Assembly: GCA_018056275.1 (NCBI GenBank)
Contig: JAGPFW010000022.1
Coordinates: 1 to 9,785, forward strand
Direction: 5' to 3'
Length of the DNA: 9,785 nucleotides
DNA from: Patescibacteria group bacterium
GTDB taxonomy: Bacteria > Patescibacteriota > WWE3 > UBA101185 > UBA10185
Both the position numbers and the translations under genes were made by a program. Shown piece by piece: positions 1 to 7,122 of the stretch; the first letter of the stretch is position 1, and each line of letters starts with the position of its first letter. The notes beneath the pieces were generated by a model that searched no databases, was not told where the DNA came from, and worked only from the letters and a program-made list of their open reading frames with translations.

Positions 1-683
1 AGACTATATTTACTGTTTCCAATTTTGTAAAAGAAGACCTGATTAAGACATTTTCCCTTTCCAGTAAAAAGATTATTGTTGCACCTTGTGCCGCATCGCC
101 TATTTTTAGCCGTGTCAATAACAAAGACTCATTCAGTGTTTTGCAAAAATACAATATTAAAACTCCCTACCTTTTTTATGTAGGAAACGCGCATCCTCAT
201 AAAAATCTGGAAACCCTACTTATGGCTTTTGCAAAAATCATAGAGACGTATCCCGATTTGTTTTTGGTTCTTGGTGGAAAAAAAGAATTCTTTTATGAAC
301 GTTTAGAAAGGGAAGTTGCTTCTACAAAAATCGCGTCTAATGTAATTTTTCCAGGTTTTATAGAAGATGCAGACCTTCCTGCCCTTTATTCTTCTTCCTT
401 GGCTTTTGTTACGCCCTCTTTGTATGAAGGGTTTGGAATTCAGGTACTTGAAGCTTTCGCTTGTGGTACAAAAGTTATTTGTTCTGGAGTTACCTCTCTT
501 CCCGAAGTTGGTGGAAATGCTGCTTTTTATTTTGATCCTAGGAATGTTGAGGATATAGTTGCAAAAGTTTGTGCTGCGTTAGATACCCCTTTTAATCAGG
601 AAGAGGCTCGTAATCAGTTGAAAAAATTTTCATGGGAAATTTCTGCTCAAAATATTTTGAATCAGATTAACAAGCTGCTTTAA
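1..683 (+). CDS. GT4-family glycosyltransferase, 5' end cut off by the window
   Basis: This is the C-terminal part of a GT-B fold, GT4-type retaining glycosyltransferase, which would move a sugar from a nucleotide-sugar donor onto a growing glycan at the cytoplasmic face of the membrane. The reading frame is open from base 3, so the gene began upstream; the TTG at 141 lies in the middle of the fold and is not the real start. Early residues resemble the end of the GT4 N-terminal domain (ITVS/F-type segment, TVSNFVKEDL). They are followed by YVGNAHPHKN, the usual opening of the donor-binding Rossmann domain, and by the E-x7-E signature EGFGIQVLEA (nt 426-455), which contacts the donor sugar. 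It ends with TAA, 18 nt before the next glycosyltransferase, so the two are probably co-transcribed. Donor and acceptor cannot be told from sequence. Confidence 0.93.
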   Translation, partial: TIFTVSNFVKEDLIKTFSLSSKKIIVAPCAASPIFSRVNNKDSFSVLQKYNIKTPYLFYVGNAHPHKNLETLLMAFAKIIETYPDLFLVLGGKKEFFYERLEREVASTKIASNVIFPGFIEDADLPALYSSSLAFVTPSLYEGFGIQVLEAFACGTKVICSGVTSLPEVGGNAAFYFDPRNVEDIVAKVCAALDTPFNQEEARNQLKKFSWEISAQNILNQINKLL

Positions 684-701
684 AAGCCAAAAAATTTTAA
701 A

Positions 702-1823
702 ATGAAATTAGCTGTAGTATTTGATGATCTTATTCAACACGGAGGAGCTGAAAAGCTTCTTTTATCTGTCATGGAAGTTTTTCCTCAGGCTCCCTTGTAT
801 GTCCCGTTAATGTCTAAAGAATGGGAACATGCTTTGCATGAGAAGAATTTTTGTGTATGCACTTCTTTTATGCAAAAACTCCCGTTTAAAAAAAAATTGA
901 ACCGTTTTTACTCTGTTTTAGGTCTTCACATTTTAGCCTTTGAGAATTTTGATTTTTCTCAATTTGATGTTGTTTTATCAATTTCTGCTAGGTATGCGCA
1001 TGGAATTATTACTAAGCCCAAGACTAAGCACATTTGTTATATGAATAGCCCAGGTAGAATGTTTTGGGATACAGATTCCTATTTTGAGGGAGAGAAATTT
1101 TTAACTCGTCTCTTTTCCTTTTTATTACAGCCATTTCTTTCACATGTTCGCAATTGGGATTTTATTGTTTCTAAACGGGTGGATTGTTTTGTAGCAAATT
1201 CTCCCATCCCTAGGAGAAGAATAGCCAAGTACTATAAAAGGGATTCCGATATAATATTTCCTCCGGTTGAGTTTCCTAAAACAATAATTGCGCCCAGTTT
1301 GGGAGAAAATTACTTTTTAATTGTGACACGGCTTTTACCATGGAAAAAAGTTGATATAGCAATAAAGGCTTGTGCATCGGAAAAAAGATTTTTGAAAATA
1401 GTAGGGGAAGGCCCTGCGAAAAATCGGTTACAAAAATTGGTAAAAAGGTTAGGTGCCACGGATTTTATTGAGTTTACAGGTTATGTTTCAGAAGATGAAA
1501 AATGGGCTTTGTTACAAAATTGTTCTGCTTTTATTATGACTCAGGAAGAGGACTTTGGGATTGCCCCTTTGGAGGCCATGTCCTTGGGGAAGCCCGTTAT
1601 TGCCTATAAAAAAGGCGGAGCATTGGTCTATGTTAAGCCACATGAAACTGGAATTTTCTTTGAGGAGCAAACCCCTGAATCTCTTGTAGTTGCTTTGCAA
1701 AAGTTTGACAATGCCCACTTTTCGGCGGACTCCTGTAAAAGGCAATCTCAAAGGTTTGCAAAAGAAAAGTTTCAAGAGAAAATAAGAGATATTGTAAATA
1801 AGGTATACTACAGTATGATATGA
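702..1823 (+). CDS. GT4-family glycosyltransferase
   Basis: This 373-aa protein has the full length of a GT4 glycosyltransferase and probably adds a sugar to a lipid-linked surface polysaccharide. The N-terminal acceptor domain opens with a beta strand and the GGAEKLL loop (residues 14-20) typical of GT4 enzymes. The donor domain begins near residue 204 (YFLIVTRLLPWKKVD), with Arg210 and Lys215/216 in the positions that usually bind the nucleotide-sugar phosphates. It carries the E-x7-E motif Glu283...Glu291 in EDFGIAPLEAMS. GEGP at 235-238 is the common GT4 loop. The start at 702 is the only sensible ATG; no Shine-Dalgarno is visible. Its TGA overlaps the ATG of the next gene in ATGA, suggesting translational coupling. 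It resembles O-antigen mannosyltransferases of the WbaZ type in general style, but sugar specificity is not established. Confidence 0.93.
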   Translation: MKLAVVFDDLIQHGGAEKLLLSVMEVFPQAPLYVPLMSKEWEHALHEKNFCVCTSFMQKLPFKKKLNRFYSVLGLHILAFENFDFSQFDVVLSISARYAHGIITKPKTKHICYMNSPGRMFWDTDSYFEGEKFLTRLFSFLLQPFLSHVRNWDFIVSKRVDCFVANSPIPRRRIAKYYKRDSDIIFPPVEFPKTIIAPSLGENYFLIVTRLLPWKKVDIAIKACASEKRFLKIVGEGPAKNRLQKLVKRLGATDFIEFTGYVSEDEKWALLQNCSAFIMTQEEDFGIAPLEAMSLGKPVIAYKKGGALVYVKPHETGIFFEEQTPESLVVALQKFDNAHFSADSCKRQSQRFAKEKFQEKIRDIVNKVYYSMI

Positions 1824-2461
1824 CTTTTTACCATGTGGGAAAAAGATTATTAGATATTTTTGGATCCATATTTTGTATAGTTATTTTTTCTCCAATAATG
1901 ATTCTGACCGCAATTCATATAAAGCGTGTCTCCCCCGAAGGGCCTGTTCTAGCGGATATTCCCTTAAGACAGGGAAAGGGAGGCAAGGAATTTAGGTTTC
2001 TAAAATTTAGGTCTATGATTCCCAACGCGCACCAATGGCTTTTGGATCATCCCGACATTTACGAAAAGTATAAGTGCAATAATTTTAAAATAGGAGCAGA
2101 AGAAGATCCTCGGATAATCCCAGGGGGTGTTTTTATGCGCAAATACAGTGTTGATGAATTACCTCAATTCTTTAATGTATTGATGGGCGATATGAGTTTA
2201 GTGGGTCCAAGAGCCTATTATCCCTTTGAAGTAAAGACTCAATTGGAGAAGTTTCCTGATTCTCAGAAATACATGGAAATATTAAAAACCGTTAAGCCAG
2301 GTATTACGGGAACATGGCAAGTAAGTGGAAGGTCAGACATAGATTTTCTTGAAAGAGTTAGAATGGATGCAGAGTATGCACAAAAAAATTCTTTATTGTA
2401 TGATATCTGGGTGTTATTACAAACACCTTATGTAGTTTTAACCAAGAAAGGGGCTAAATAA
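1820..2461 (+). CDS. Polyprenyl-phosphate sugar-1-phosphate transferase (monotopic PGT)
   Basis: This is a 213-aa bacterial sugar transferase of the WcaJ/PglC-like monotopic phosphoglycosyltransferase superfamily. It moves a sugar-1-phosphate from UDP-sugar to polyprenyl phosphate and so starts assembly of a lipid-linked glycan. Visible signatures are the N-terminal hydrophobic re-entrant helix (about residues 12-33, with the SP helix-break at 24-25), KFRSM at 62-66, the catalytic Asp-Glu dyad D112-E113 in SVDELPQ, LVGPR at 127-131 (followed by AYYP instead of the usual PxxP) and PGITGTWQVSGRS at 160-172. The length matches the minimal catalytic form without the extra N-terminal four-helix membrane domain. 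The start overlaps the previous stop by 4 nt. With two GT4 enzymes directly upstream it forms a compact surface-polysaccharide set. The sugar is not predictable here. Confidence 0.95.
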   Translation: MTFYHVGKRLLDIFGSIFCIVIFSPIMILTAIHIKRVSPEGPVLADIPLRQGKGGKEFRFLKFRSMIPNAHQWLLDHPDIYEKYKCNNFKIGAEEDPRIIPGGVFMRKYSVDELPQFFNVLMGDMSLVGPRAYYPFEVKTQLEKFPDSQKYMEILKTVKPGITGTWQVSGRSDIDFLERVRMDAEYAQKNSLLYDIWVLLQTPYVVLTKKGAK

Positions 2462-2466
2462 AGAAA

Positions 2467-4428
2467 ATGGCAACAAGTTTTTGGAAACCAGGAAACAAAG
2501 TTCTAAAGGATACCAACAGTTCTGGAACAAAAAAAAGCAAGTTTTCGTTTATAAAATTGAAGAAGATTAGCTTAAGCAAAAAACAGAAAAAAGTTTTAGG
2601 TATTTTATTTAGTGTTTTTGCGCTATTTATTGTTTTTGCATATTTTGTATTTATTCGTCCGGGGATGCAGCTTGTCTCACATGGTTTGGCATTGAAGGAT
2701 AGTGTTTCTTTGATTAAAACAGGTTTTACGAATCGAGATTTAATCCAAATGCGGGCAGGTTTTGACAGTGCCGAAAAAAATTTGGCGGATCTTAGGGACT
2801 TACGAAATAAGAGCTTTGGTTGGCTCTCTGGTTTTGGTCCATTAAAAGGTTACTATTCAGATTCAGAGGTGGCTCTTGTTTCTGGTGAGCATTTGATCTC
2901 AGCAGGAAGAGAATTGGCTACACTTTCAGAGCCTTTTGCTGATGCAATAGGGTTAAGAGTTTCCGCTGATCAAGAACCCTCGCAGTTAAGCCTAATTGAC
3001 GCTGTAGCCAGTTGGGTATCCATAATGCCTGATTTAGCAGAGGATATAGATGTAGTTTTAGCTGAGTTAGATATTGTTGGTAATGAACTCGCCAAGATTG
3101 ATCCCCACAGGTATCCTGTAAAATTCAGAGGTATAGAAGTGCGAGCAAATATCGAGAGGGCGCAGAATCTTTTGTCTTCGGTTAATGATGCAGGTCCAGA
3201 TATAAAAAGAGCTTTGGTAATAATTCCCAGATTATTGGGAGTGGATGGCAAAGAGTTGCGCTATATGATTATTATGCAGAATGATAAGGAGATAAGACCA
3301 ACCGGAGGTTTTTGGACAAATTATGCAACTTTTAAAATTCGTAATGCAATGCTTAATTCGGATTTTAGCTCGCACGATATGTATAGTATTGATGAAATAC
3401 TGTTGGCTATAGACTCCTGGTATGATTTTCCGGATGCCCCACCTGCTTATGAAAGATATCTAAAGGTGCAACATCTATATGCAAGAGATACTAATTTTTC
3501 ACCAGATTTTCCCTCTTCTGTGGCTGAGTTCATGAAGCTTTATAATTTGGCAATGTCTATTAATCCTTCGGTTATTAAACCTGTGGATGGTGTTTTTACT
3601 ATTGATACGGTTGTTTTGGAGGATCTAATGGAAATAACTGGGCCGGTGACTGTGAACGGGTTTACATATAATTCCGAAAATGTAGTTCTGGAGCTTGAAA
3701 AATTGGCTAGTCTTACTCTAAAGGAGCAGGCGGGAAGAAAAGATATTCTGGGTCATTTAATGCAAGCAATGCTTATAAATGTTTTTGAATCGGACGGGAA
3801 TTTGTGGCCTTCTCTAATTGAGAAGGGTATTGACCTTATGATGAGAAAGCATGTATTGGTTTATATGAATGATGAGGATGCACAGGAGTTATTTACTGAA
3901 TATGGACTGGCGGGGGCTATTGCCCCTTCCAAAGAGGGAGAAGATTACGCTTTTGTTGTTTCCACAAATTTGGGTGGAGATAAGACCAATTGGTTTGTTC
4001 GTAAATCGGTTACGCATGCTTTAGAAAAACAAAATGACAAGTATTTAAGAACAGTAAAAATCGTATTTAATTATGATCAGCCCGCACCAGAATATGGCGC
4101 CTTTGCCAAAAGATATCAAGATTGGCTAAGACTTTATGTTCCCCAAGGTAGCGAATTTGTGGAATCCACCGGATTTGATACGCGTTTTGATGGCGGAACA
4201 GAGCTGGACAAGGACTATTTTGACGGTTTCTTTACTTTGGTTCCAGGAGAAAGAAGGGAGATTACAATTAAATATTATTTACCCGAAGGTATCGTTTTGG
4301 GAGATAAGTACAGACTTTTGATTCAAAAGCAACCTGGGATAGAAAGAGAAACTCATATTGTACAATTGCCGGAATATACACAAGAAATTAATCTATACAA
4401 AGATGTGACTTTTGAGCATTCCTTGTAA
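2467..4428 (+). CDS. DUF4012 single-pass membrane protein, function unknown
   Basis: This 653-aa protein has a lysine-rich cytoplasmic N-terminus (residues 11-43), one membrane segment (about 44-63) and a large region predicted to lie outside the membrane. The DUF4012 hallmark is the stretch around residues 266-284, where QND (271-273), E275, R277-P278 and the TGGF turn (279-282) match the family pattern of Asn, Glu, Arg-Pro and Gly-Gly-Phe. The C-terminal third looks beta-rich and carries no enzymatic motif I recognise. No biochemical function is established for DUF4012 to my knowledge; the family is common in CPR bacteria and Actinobacteria. It starts 5 nt after the sugar transferase stop, so it is almost certainly translated from the same transcript. 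I infer a role in the export, anchoring or modification of the polysaccharide made by the upstream genes, but nothing in the sequence proves this. Confidence 0.9.
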   Translation: MATSFWKPGNKVLKDTNSSGTKKSKFSFIKLKKISLSKKQKKVLGILFSVFALFIVFAYFVFIRPGMQLVSHGLALKDSVSLIKTGFTNRDLIQMRAGFDSAEKNLADLRDLRNKSFGWLSGFGPLKGYYSDSEVALVSGEHLISAGRELATLSEPFADAIGLRVSADQEPSQLSLIDAVASWVSIMPDLAEDIDVVLAELDIVGNELAKIDPHRYPVKFRGIEVRANIERAQNLLSSVNDAGPDIKRALVIIPRLLGVDGKELRYMIIMQNDKEIRPTGGFWTNYATFKIRNAMLNSDFSSHDMYSIDEILLAIDSWYDFPDAPPAYERYLKVQHLYARDTNFSPDFPSSVAEFMKLYNLAMSINPSVIKPVDGVFTIDTVVLEDLMEITGPVTVNGFTYNSENVVLELEKLASLTLKEQAGRKDILGHLMQAMLINVFESDGNLWPSLIEKGIDLMMRKHVLVYMNDEDAQELFTEYGLAGAIAPSKEGEDYAFVVSTNLGGDKTNWFVRKSVTHALEKQNDKYLRTVKIVFNYDQPAPEYGAFAKRYQDWLRLYVPQGSEFVESTGFDTRFDGGTELDKDYFDGFFTLVPGERREITIKYYLPEGIVLGDKYRLLIQKQPGIERETHIVQLPEYTQEINLYKDVTFEHSL

Positions 4429-4441
4429 GCTTATAAAGAGC

Positions 4442-4447
4442 TATCAT
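4442..4447 (+). promoter_or_regulatory. Possible -10 hexamer of recO
   Basis: TATCAT matches the TATAAT consensus in 5 of 6 bases and ends 7 nt before the recO ATG, which would put the transcript start at or next to the start codon. No good -35 is seen 16-18 nt upstream. In AT-rich DNA this may be chance. Confidence 0.25.
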
Positions 4448-4454
4448 TGTCCTG

Positions 4455-5168
4455 ATGTCATATCAAAATGTTACTTGTATAGTTTTAAAATCGGTTAATT
4501 ACAAGGACGCAGATAAGATTTTTACTCTCTATTCCAAAGAAGAAGGAAGAATTACAGCAACAGCAAAAGGTGTTCGTAAAATCTCTTCCAAAAGAGCGGG
4601 AAGCTTAGATACCTTAAATCTAGTTAGGCTTTCTTATTTTGAAGGCACAAATGAACATAAAACTATAACTGAAGTAAAGAATCTTTCTTCGTTTAGAAAC
4701 ATAAAGTCAAATAAAGAAAAAATGGGACTGGCGTACAAGATTGTTGGTCTATTGCTTAAAAATGTTGATGAAAATTCTCCTGACGAAAAACTTTTTTCAA
4801 CACTAGAAAAGGCCTTTAACTTAATGGATGATAATGCTGTTCCTGATAGTGCAGTATTGTTGTACTTTTATATAAACTTTATGAATAGCTTGGGCTATAA
4901 GTTGCAGTTGAGCAGGTGCGTTTTTTGTGGCGCGAAGCTCTCTAAAGATTGGTTGTCTGCTTGGTTTAGCATAGAAAAAGGCGGACTAGTTTGTAATAAA
5001 TGTAGGGGCTTTGAAGATGAGATTGGTTTAAGGGGGGCGGCTTTGCTTAATAAGGTTGGGGTTTTAGAAGAAAACAATATTGAAGTTTTTAGGAGAATTA
5101 AGAATTTGGATGAGATTCTCTCTAAAATCAATGAGTTGTTGGATCAATACTTGGATTTTAAATTGTAA
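4455..5168 (+). CDS. recO: DNA repair protein RecO
   Basis: RecO binds DNA and SSB and, with RecR, helps load RecA onto SSB-coated single strands in RecF-pathway gap repair. The 237-aa product has the family's usual size. The N-terminal OB-fold spans about residues 1-80 (TCIVLKSVNYKDADKIFTLY, then GRITATAKGVRK, with basic residues for DNA binding). A helical middle follows. The zinc-binding motif is C155-x2-C158 ... C180-x2-C183. The ATG at 4455 gives the standard RecO N-terminus; no Shine-Dalgarno precedes it. Only 26 nt separate it from the DUF4012 gene, so it could ride on that transcript. A TATCAT hexamer at 4442-4447 could also give a nearly leaderless mRNA. The glycyl-tRNA synthetase follows, an adjacency also known from other phyla such as Bacillus. 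Confidence 0.95.
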   Translation: MSYQNVTCIVLKSVNYKDADKIFTLYSKEEGRITATAKGVRKISSKRAGSLDTLNLVRLSYFEGTNEHKTITEVKNLSSFRNIKSNKEKMGLAYKIVGLLLKNVDENSPDEKLFSTLEKAFNLMDDNAVPDSAVLLYFYINFMNSLGYKLQLSRCVFCGAKLSKDWLSAWFSIEKGGLVCNKCRGFEDEIGLRGAALLNKVGVLEENNIEVFRRIKNLDEILSKINELLDQYLDFKL

Positions 5169-5246
5169 TACAAATATTAGTTATGAAAAGTGAAAAGTCA
5201 GTTTTTACCTGTACTTTTATGCATTTATTAAGCTTGCTTTTTATTA

Positions 5247-5255
5247 TGCTATACT
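5247..5255 (+). promoter_or_regulatory. Extended -10 promoter of the glycyl-tRNA synthetase gene
   Basis: TGCTATACT combines the extended -10 TGn with TATACT (5 of 6 matches to TATAAT). The -35 region is poor, which an extended -10 tolerates. Only 6 nt (CAAAAC) separate the hexamer from the ATG at 5262, so initiation about 7 nt downstream would fall on the A of the start codon and give a leaderless mRNA. There is no Shine-Dalgarno sequence, which fits that reading. Confidence 0.55.
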
Positions 5256-5261
5256 CAAAAC

Positions 5262-6647
5262 ATGCTTAAACAACAATGTTCCACCGTGGACACACCCGAT
5301 TTGAACAAGGTAGTCAGCCTTTGTAAAAGGCGCGGGTTTGTTTTTCCTGGCTCTGAAATCTATGGAGGTTTGGCAAATACTTATGATCTTGGTCCCTTAG
5401 GTGTGGAAATGCTCAGAAATATAGCCGATTCCTGGTGGAAGTTTTTTGTACATAATCGAGAGGATATTTTTGGTTTGGATACGAGCATTTTAATGTCTCC
5501 TCGCGTGTGGGAGGCATCTGGGCATACTCAAAACTTTTCGGATGTTCTGCTGGACTGTAAAAGTTGTCAATTAAGGACAAGGGCTGATCATCTAATAGAG
5601 GATTTTTTTGAATCTCAGCAAAAACAGCAAAAAGTAGAAGGTCTTTCTCCAGAAGAATTGGATCTTATTGTTAAGGAGAACAAAATTCCCTGTCCTTCTT
5701 GCAAAGAATTTAATTGGACACCATGTCGCAAGTTTAATCTACTTTTTGAAACATCCATTGGGATAATTCCGGGCGAAAAATCCACAGCTTACTTAAGAGG
5801 AGAGATTGCCCAAGGAATGTTTGTAAACTTTAAAAATATCTTGGATACAATGCACCCAAAACTTCCTTTTGGGTTGGCGCAGGTAGGAAAAGCTTTTAGA
5901 AACGAAATTACGCTTGGGAACTTTATTTTTAGAACACTAGAATTTAATTTAGCCGAATTTGAATACTTTTTTAACCCCGCAACAACCGATTGGAATGAGG
6001 TTTTTGACTATTGGCAAGGAGAGATGTTTAAATGGATAACTAATCTTGGGATTTGCGAAACTAAATTAAAGTGGCGTACCCATACCGATGAATAGCGTTC
6101 TCATTATTCTACAGAAACTCAAGACTTGGATTTTGAGTTGCCCATTGGATACAAAGAAATGTTTGGTTTGGCATATAGAACGGATTATGACTTGCGAAAC
6201 CATATGGAAAAGTCTGGGGTAGATTTGCGTTATGTTAACCCAGAGACAGGGGAAAAGTATATTCCACATGTGGTGGAGCCTACTTTTGGGTTAAATCGCG
6301 TTTTGTTCGCACTTTTAACCAATGGATATGTAGAAGAAGCAGACCGAACTGTTTTAAGACTAAGCCCCCAGATAGCTCCATACAAATTTGCCGTGTTTCC
6401 CTTGGTTAGAAATAAGCCTGAATTGGTGGCTAAGGCTAGAGAGGTGTATAAGCATTTGAGCAAAAATTATGTGGTTGCATGGGACGATAGGGGAAATATT
6501 GGTAAACGTTACCTAAGCCAAGATGAAATAGGAACTCCTTATTGTGTAACTGTAGATTATGAGACTTTGGAAAATGGAACTGTAACTGTAAGGGATAGGG
6601 ATACTATGGATCAGAAAAGGGTGGATTTTAGGGAAGTTTCTTTGTAG
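5262..6647 (+). CDS. glyQS: Glycine--tRNA ligase (alpha2 type), interrupted by one in-frame amber codon
   Basis: This class II synthetase charges tRNA-Gly with glycine. The frame spans 461 codons before the final TAG, close to the size of compact alpha2 GlyRS. Codons 1-277 carry CKRRGFVFPGSEIYGG (21-36), a zinc-ribbon insertion with C99-x2-C102 and C144-x2-C147, and motif 2 with FRNEI at 212-216. The TAG at 6093-6095 is codon 278. The same frame continues without a shift into RSHYSTETQDLDF, TDYDLRNH, motif 3 (VVEPTFGLNR with Arg346) and the anticodon-binding domain (about 365-455). The expected family sequence at the break is (D/E)ELSHYS or ELAHYS, so TAG sits where Glu is conserved, and GAG to TAG is a single base change. 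Without readthrough the 277-aa product lacks motif 3 and tRNA recognition and would be inactive. The gene starts without a Shine-Dalgarno, just after an extended -10 promoter, and ends at a bidirectional terminator. Confidence 0.9.
6093..6095 (+). other. In-frame amber codon inside the glycyl-tRNA synthetase gene
   Basis: TAG follows GAA and precedes CGT, with continuous synthetase homology on both sides and no frame change. TAG also serves as the normal end of this gene (6645-6647), of mraZ (7794-7796) and of the minus-strand small gene (6713-6715), so it is a stop in this genome. A sequencing or assembly error, a strain polymorphism, or programmed or suppressor readthrough are the options. 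The following base is C, generally a weak termination context. Confidence 0.85.
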
Positions 6648-6673
6648 ATAAGTTTTAAGTTAAGGAAAAAAGA

Positions 6674-6710
6674 AAAGCCCTGAATGCATTCGCACGCAGG
6701 GCTTTGTTTT
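6674..6710. terminator. Bidirectional intrinsic terminator between convergent genes
   Basis: AAAGCCCTG (6674-6682) pairs perfectly with CAGGGCTTT (6697-6705), and TGC/GCA can pair inside the 14-nt loop around ATTC. On the plus strand the stem is followed by GTTTT. On the minus strand it is followed by a T-rich tract (TCTTTTTT, complement of 6666-6673). It lies 26 nt after the synthetase stop and 7 nt beyond the stop of the minus-strand gene, so it can serve both. Confidence 0.88.
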
Positions 6711-6712
6711 GA

Positions 6713-7075
6713 CTATTCAAAAAGCTTCAGGACTTTTGGCTTTACAATATCTTGCCAACCGTCTGCCCACGCTTGGAGATCAGCCGGAACTCTCTCCCCC
6801 ATCTGAATCGCCAGGAGGGCGCCTCTGTGGCCTTCTTGTTGAGCCAGATATCGGAATAGTTCCGTGCAAACTTTAGACTTAACACCTTCCACATCGAAAT
6901 ACCAGTTTGGGGTGGTCTCGGGGCGACCACCCCATGAGGCATAGACCTCGTTGAGAACTTTACCCAGATGTCTTGAATGGTTGGATGGGCTCGCCCACAA
7001 ACTGGGTGTTCTCAGAATTTCCAAGGTTGCCTCTCTTAGCATTCGCAATGCTTCTTCTTTGCTGATCTTTTCCAT
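6713..7075 (-). CDS. Small orphan protein of unknown function, 120 aa
   Basis: I do not recognise this protein. It is soluble-looking, with no signal peptide or membrane segment, and probably mostly helical: an N-terminal charged helix (residues 5-22), a Trp/Pro-rich middle (W27, W48, W58) and a C-terminal part with W103 and W107. There is one cysteine (C70) and no obvious catalytic motif. Support for a real gene comes from AGGAGG 5 nt before the ATG, a matching promoter (TTGCGA, 17 nt, TATATT) and a terminator just after the stop. By hand count the region is about 50% G+C against roughly 32-40% in sampled neighbours. It is also the only gene here with a strong Shine-Dalgarno and the only minus-strand one. 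That suggests acquisition or a distinct gene class, inserted between the recO-glyQS block and the dcw cluster. A structured RNA is a less likely alternative. Confidence 0.75.
   Translation of the reverse strand: MEKISKEEALRMLREATLEILRTPSLWASPSNHSRHLGKVLNEVYASWGGRPETTPNWYFDVEGVKSKVCTELFRYLAQQEGHRGALLAIQMGERVPADLQAWADGWQDIVKPKVLKLFE
6909..6933. repeat. GC-rich hairpin inside the small orphan gene
   Basis: GGGGTGGTC (6909-6917) and GACCACCCC (6925-6933) form a perfect 9-bp stem with a 7-nt loop. On the gene's own strand it falls in the codons for SWGGRPETTP. No T-tract follows, so it is not a terminator. It could be simple coding composition or an mRNA structure. Confidence 0.6.
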
Positions 7076-7080
7076 TACTT

Positions 7081-7086
7081 CCTCCT
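7081..7086 (-). promoter_or_regulatory. Strong Shine-Dalgarno of the small orphan gene
   Basis: The minus strand reads GAGGAGG, then AAGTA, then ATG: a full AGGAGG with a 5-nt spacer that fixes the start at 7075. None of the other genes whose start lies in the window has such a site. Confidence 0.85.
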
Positions 7087-7122
7087 CTAAGATTGAATGT
7101 ATAAGTTTTCAAATACATTTGT

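Noticed and set aside
1815..1823. TGA recoding to glycine, as in Gracilibacteria and Absconditabacteria
   Set aside because: TGA ends the second glycosyltransferase at a normal family length, exactly at the start of the next gene, and no coding region here contains an in-frame TGA.
2970..3251. Minus-strand open frame inside the DUF4012 gene, and similar open frames on the opposite strand of recO, mraZ and rsmH
   Set aside because: They lie wholly inside strong genes, have no start signals and give low-complexity products without family features.
5193..5218. Hairpin AAAAGTCAG ... CTGTACTTTT between recO and the synthetase as a terminator
   Set aside because: The stem is AT-rich with a bulge and only a 3-bp GC-containing core, and no T-tract follows it.
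6093..6647. Genome-wide reassignment of TAG to an amino acid
   Set aside because: TAG ends the synthetase at 6645-6647 (next in-frame stop would fall inside the terminator hairpin), the small minus-strand gene at 6713 and mraZ at 7794. All three ends are where the families or context predict, so TAG acts as a stop.
6126..6647. A separate downstream gene encoding the C-terminal half of a split synthetase
   Set aside because: The only start would be a TTG in the middle of a conserved block, without Shine-Dalgarno or promoter, and conserved residues lie between the TAG and that codon. A single interrupted gene explains the sequence better.
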